From NCBI GenBank assembly GCA_964390545.1, contig CAYMJV010000029.1, positions 1 to 34,525 on the forward strand: DNA of 34,525 nucleotides. The letters are read 5' to 3'. Within the stretch, counting starts at the first letter, position 1. Each line of letters begins with the position of its first letter. This document shows, piece after piece, positions 32,533 through 34,525 of the stretch. A program made the position numbers and the translations under genes. The notes beneath the pieces were generated by a model. The model made no database searches and was not told the origin of the DNA. It worked only from the letters and a program-made list of their open reading frames with translations. The stretch comes from CAYMJV01 sp964390545. Its GTDB lineage: Bacteria > Desulfobacterota > BSN033 > UBA1163.

Positions 32533-32949
32533 ATGTACTTTCCTTCAAAACGGGACTGGTGGCTGGGTTTGTTGATATGGGGTCTGGTGCTTCTGGGAGC
32601 CGTTCCTGCTCTCCTCAAACCGGGGAGAGGTCAATTCATCATCATGGTTGCAGTTATTCTATTCGTCGGATGGATTTGGTTCTGGACAGGGTATGAAATC
32701 TCGGATGATGAGTTAAAGATTCGTTGCGGACCTTTTCGGCAAAGGATTCCTTTACAAGAAATCAAAGAGATCAAGAAAACGCGAAGTCCTTTTTCTGCTC
32801 CTGCCTGCTCCCTGGACAGGATGGAGATCAAGTATGGAAAATCGAAGCGAGTCATGATTTCACCTGCTGACAAAGAAGGCTTTATCAAATTGTTAGTGGG
32901 AAAGTCTCCACAGTTTAATCTTGATGAAGAACTAAGAAAGGTTATCTAA
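32533..32949 (+). CDS. Small membrane protein with bacterial PH-like domain
   Basis: The 138-residue protein has two membrane helices (about 10-30 and 36-54) followed by a cytoplasmic or exposed beta-rich domain beginning TGYEISDDELKIRCGPFRQRIPLQEIKEI. This is the pattern of bacterial PH-like (YokE/YvbH-type) membrane proteins. AAAGGAGATAAGACCG before ATG 32533 supports this start rather than 32485. It is the only plus-strand gene in this part of the cluster and looks unrelated to the CoA pathway. Function unknown. Confidence 0.72.
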   Translation: MYFPSKRDWWLGLLIWGLVLLGAVPALLKPGRGQFIIMVAVILFVGWIWFWTGYEISDDELKIRCGPFRQRIPLQEIKEIKKTRSPFSAPACSLDRMEIKYGKSKRVMISPADKEGFIKLLVGKSPQFNLDEELRKVI

Positions 32950-33050
32950 TATGCCCTGGGGGTGGGTTAGAGAATTCCCCTGATCAGTTTCTAGAGATAC
33001 AAGGCGCCCCATTGGGGGCCCAAAATTCAACGCTAAGAAATGAAGGGATT

Positions 33051-34525
33051 TCAAGGGGTGTATAGGGTTACGATCAACTCACATCTTTCATCCGAGATGT
33101 TTTGGAGTTTGTGTTTAGTTTCGGAATCGAAATGGATCGTCTCTCCCTGTGTTAGATGGTGCACCTTATTTCCTAAAGTCAGCTCTAACTCGCCCTTGTA
33201 GACAAAAATAAATTCCTCTCCCGGGTGCTTATATTCAACGATCTTATGTTTTTCTCTTGGCTCAATGGTGACCATAAAGGAACGGAGGTGCTTGTCCGCA
33301 GCTCCTGGAGTGAGCGTGCGGTAAGAGTAGTTCTGAGTTCTTTTAACAAAGCTCTCCTGCCTCTTGCCATCGATCTGCATCTTTTCCTGGTCGGTCAGAA
33401 AGTGGCTGGGGTCGATTTGCAGGGCCTGGGAAAGTTGTAAGAGAAAAGAGACCGGAGGCGTCAGGCTGTCCGACTCGACTTGTTCGATAAACTCCGGCGG
33501 CTGCCCTGTCTTCTCGGCCAAGTCTGCAACACTCATTCCTTGATCCTCCCGCAGCTTCTTGATCCGCTGGCCGAAAGATATAGACTTCCGATCTGCGTTC
33601 CCTTTGGCCTGGGTGCGATACAGATCTGCAATCTCCTGGAAGAGATGATTTTTCACCTCGAGGATGAAAGAAGGCAGGAAGGACAATGCGTCTGCCACTA
33701 CCCCAAAATCGGCCACCTTGAAGATCGGTGCATGCGGATCGCGGTTGATCGCCACAACCGTTCCGGCTCCCCTCACCCCTGCAGTATATTGAACGGCGCC
33801 GGAAGTACCGCAGGTGATCAACAGCTCCGGTTTCACAGACCTGCCTGTTTGCCCGATCAGTTGTTCGTGAGAAGTCCAATGAGCATCCACGGCAGGGCGA
33901 GTCGCCCCAATCTCCCCTCCCAAAAGCAAGGCCAACTCTCTGACGTAGTTAAATCCCTCCGAGTGCTTCAGTCCTCGCCCCCCCGCCACCACGGTTTTAG
34001 CATCCTCCAGCTTGGAGGTTTGATGCGGCTCGCGTACGGAAGAGATCACGTTGACTTTGGAAGAGATGTGGTCGAAGTTTTTTTCCACTTTCACGATCTT
34101 TCCACGAGCGTTCTCATCCTGCAGGAGTTCTGGCAATATTCCTGGGCTTACCGTGGCCATATAGGGTCGACGGGTATTCCAAACGATATGGGCTAAGAAA
34201 CTCCCTCCGAAGGCGGGACTAGAGGCGATCAGCCTTTCCGTTTGTGCGTCCCATTCTAAAGAGATGCAATCTGCGCAGAGCCCGACTCCGAGTCGTTTTG
34301 CAACCCGGGGAGCTACCTCTCTGCCGAGCTCGGAAGAACCGACCAGAAGGATCTCTGGTTCATACTCTCGGACCAGATCGCTCAGGATCGTCGTCCATAG
34401 ATCGGCTTGATAAAAAGCCAACTTTGGGTGATCTACTAACAAGACACGGTGGGCCCCGCAGGCAATATACTTTTTGGCGATCGGTTCTAAGAGATGTCCC
34501 ACGAGGATCCCTGTTACCGTTCCTT
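33051..34525 (-). CDS. ETF alpha subunit fused to XRE helix-turn-helix and cupin (5' end beyond window)
   Basis: One uninterrupted frame joins three parts. Residues are numbered from the in-frame GTG at 34502, which is not the true start, since the frame stays open to the edge with ETF-like sequence. Residues 1-130 are the ETF alpha N-terminal domain. Residues 168-290 are the FAD domain: VVAGGRGLKHSEGF, GQTGRSVKPELLITCGTSGA and AINRDPHAPIF. Residues 308-365 are an XRE helix-turn-helix (FGQRIKKLREDQGMSVADLAEKTG), and 405-480 a cupin (HPGEEFIFVYKGELELTLG). ETF alpha with ETF beta carries electrons from acyl-CoA dehydrogenases; the HTH-cupin half is normally a separate repressor. Electron carriage plus DNA binding in one protein is inference. 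No ETF beta is in the window; it may lie upstream beyond the edge. Confidence 0.92.
   Translation of the reverse strand, partial: GTVTGILVGHLLEPIAKKYIACGAHRVLLVDHPKLAFYQADLWTTILSDLVREYEPEILLVGSSELGREVAPRVAKRLGVGLCADCISLEWDAQTERLIASSPAFGGSFLAHIVWNTRRPYMATVSPGILPELLQDENARGKIVKVEKNFDHISSKVNVISSVREPHQTSKLEDAKTVVAGGRGLKHSEGFNYVRELALLLGGEIGATRPAVDAHWTSHEQLIGQTGRSVKPELLITCGTSGAVQYTAGVRGAGTVVAINRDPHAPIFKVADFGVVADALSFLPSFILEVKNHLFQEIADLYRTQAKGNADRKSISFGQRIKKLREDQGMSVADLAEKTGQPPEFIEQVESDSLTPPVSFLLQLSQALQIDPSHFLTDQEKMQIDGKRQESFVKRTQNYSYRTLTPGAADKHLRSFMVTIEPREKHKIVEYKHPGEEFIFVYKGELELTLGNKVHHLTQGETIHFDSETKHKLQNISDERCELIVTLYTP

Noticed and set aside
33480..34196. 238-residue plus-strand open frame
   Set aside because: Antisense to the ETF alpha fusion; no motif and no ribosome binding site.

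Overview
The window looks like a chromosomal segment from a Gram-negative, anaerobic-type member of the Desulfobacterota (former Deltaproteobacteria). This rests on gene content: lipopolysaccharide-type glycosyltransferase, TolC and RND envelope genes, a CdaA-YbbR diadenylate cyclase, DUF763 and endonuclease Q genes otherwise best known from archaea and thermophiles, dispersed GC-rich palindromic repeats, and a CoA-ester degradation cluster with an electron-transfer flavoprotein. The taxonomic assignment is inference; no rRNA or marker gene is present.

Positions 1-10,232 hold a housekeeping and accessory mixture. It includes a zinc-ribbon small protein, a fused c-di-AMP synthase (minus strand), a DUF4325 STAS-like protein, a GalT-family nucleotidylyltransferase, an M23 peptidase, a family 9 glycosyltransferase, a free-standing EF-Tu domain-2-like protein, a decayed radical SAM fragment, DUF763, endonuclease Q with a clamp-binding-like tail, a PhoU-like helical protein and an N-terminally truncated DUF488 gene.

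Positions 10,386-18,215 hold an efflux region. A stand-alone TolC-family gene on the plus strand converges on a minus-strand operon tetR > lipoprotein adaptor > RND pump > TolC-family outer membrane protein. Upstream of tetR lies a near-consensus sigma-70 promoter with two matching inverted-repeat operators around it and a terminator-shaped hairpin in the leader.

Positions 18,483-20,215 hold a lytic transglycosylase, pgsA, a composite nested repeat and two tRNAs (Gly-GCC, Cys-GCA).

From 20,291 to the right edge lies a metabolic cluster resembling the bbs (benzylsuccinate beta-oxidation) module. It has two family III CoA-transferases, a complete TRAP transporter, a DUF35 zinc-ribbon/OB protein, two tandem thiolase-like proteins (one without the catalytic Cys), a flavodoxin-fold protein, a short-chain dehydrogenase and an enoyl-CoA hydratase family protein. 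A small PH-like membrane protein interrupts it. At the edge is an unusual in-frame fusion of ETF alpha with an XRE helix-turn-helix and a cupin. The working model is uptake of a carboxylate by TRAP, CoA transfer, hydration/dehydrogenation and DUF35-assisted thiolysis, with ETF taking electrons from an acyl-CoA dehydrogenase not seen here. The substrate cannot be named from sequence. The ETF-regulator fusion and the paired active/apparently inactive subunits are the most interesting features.
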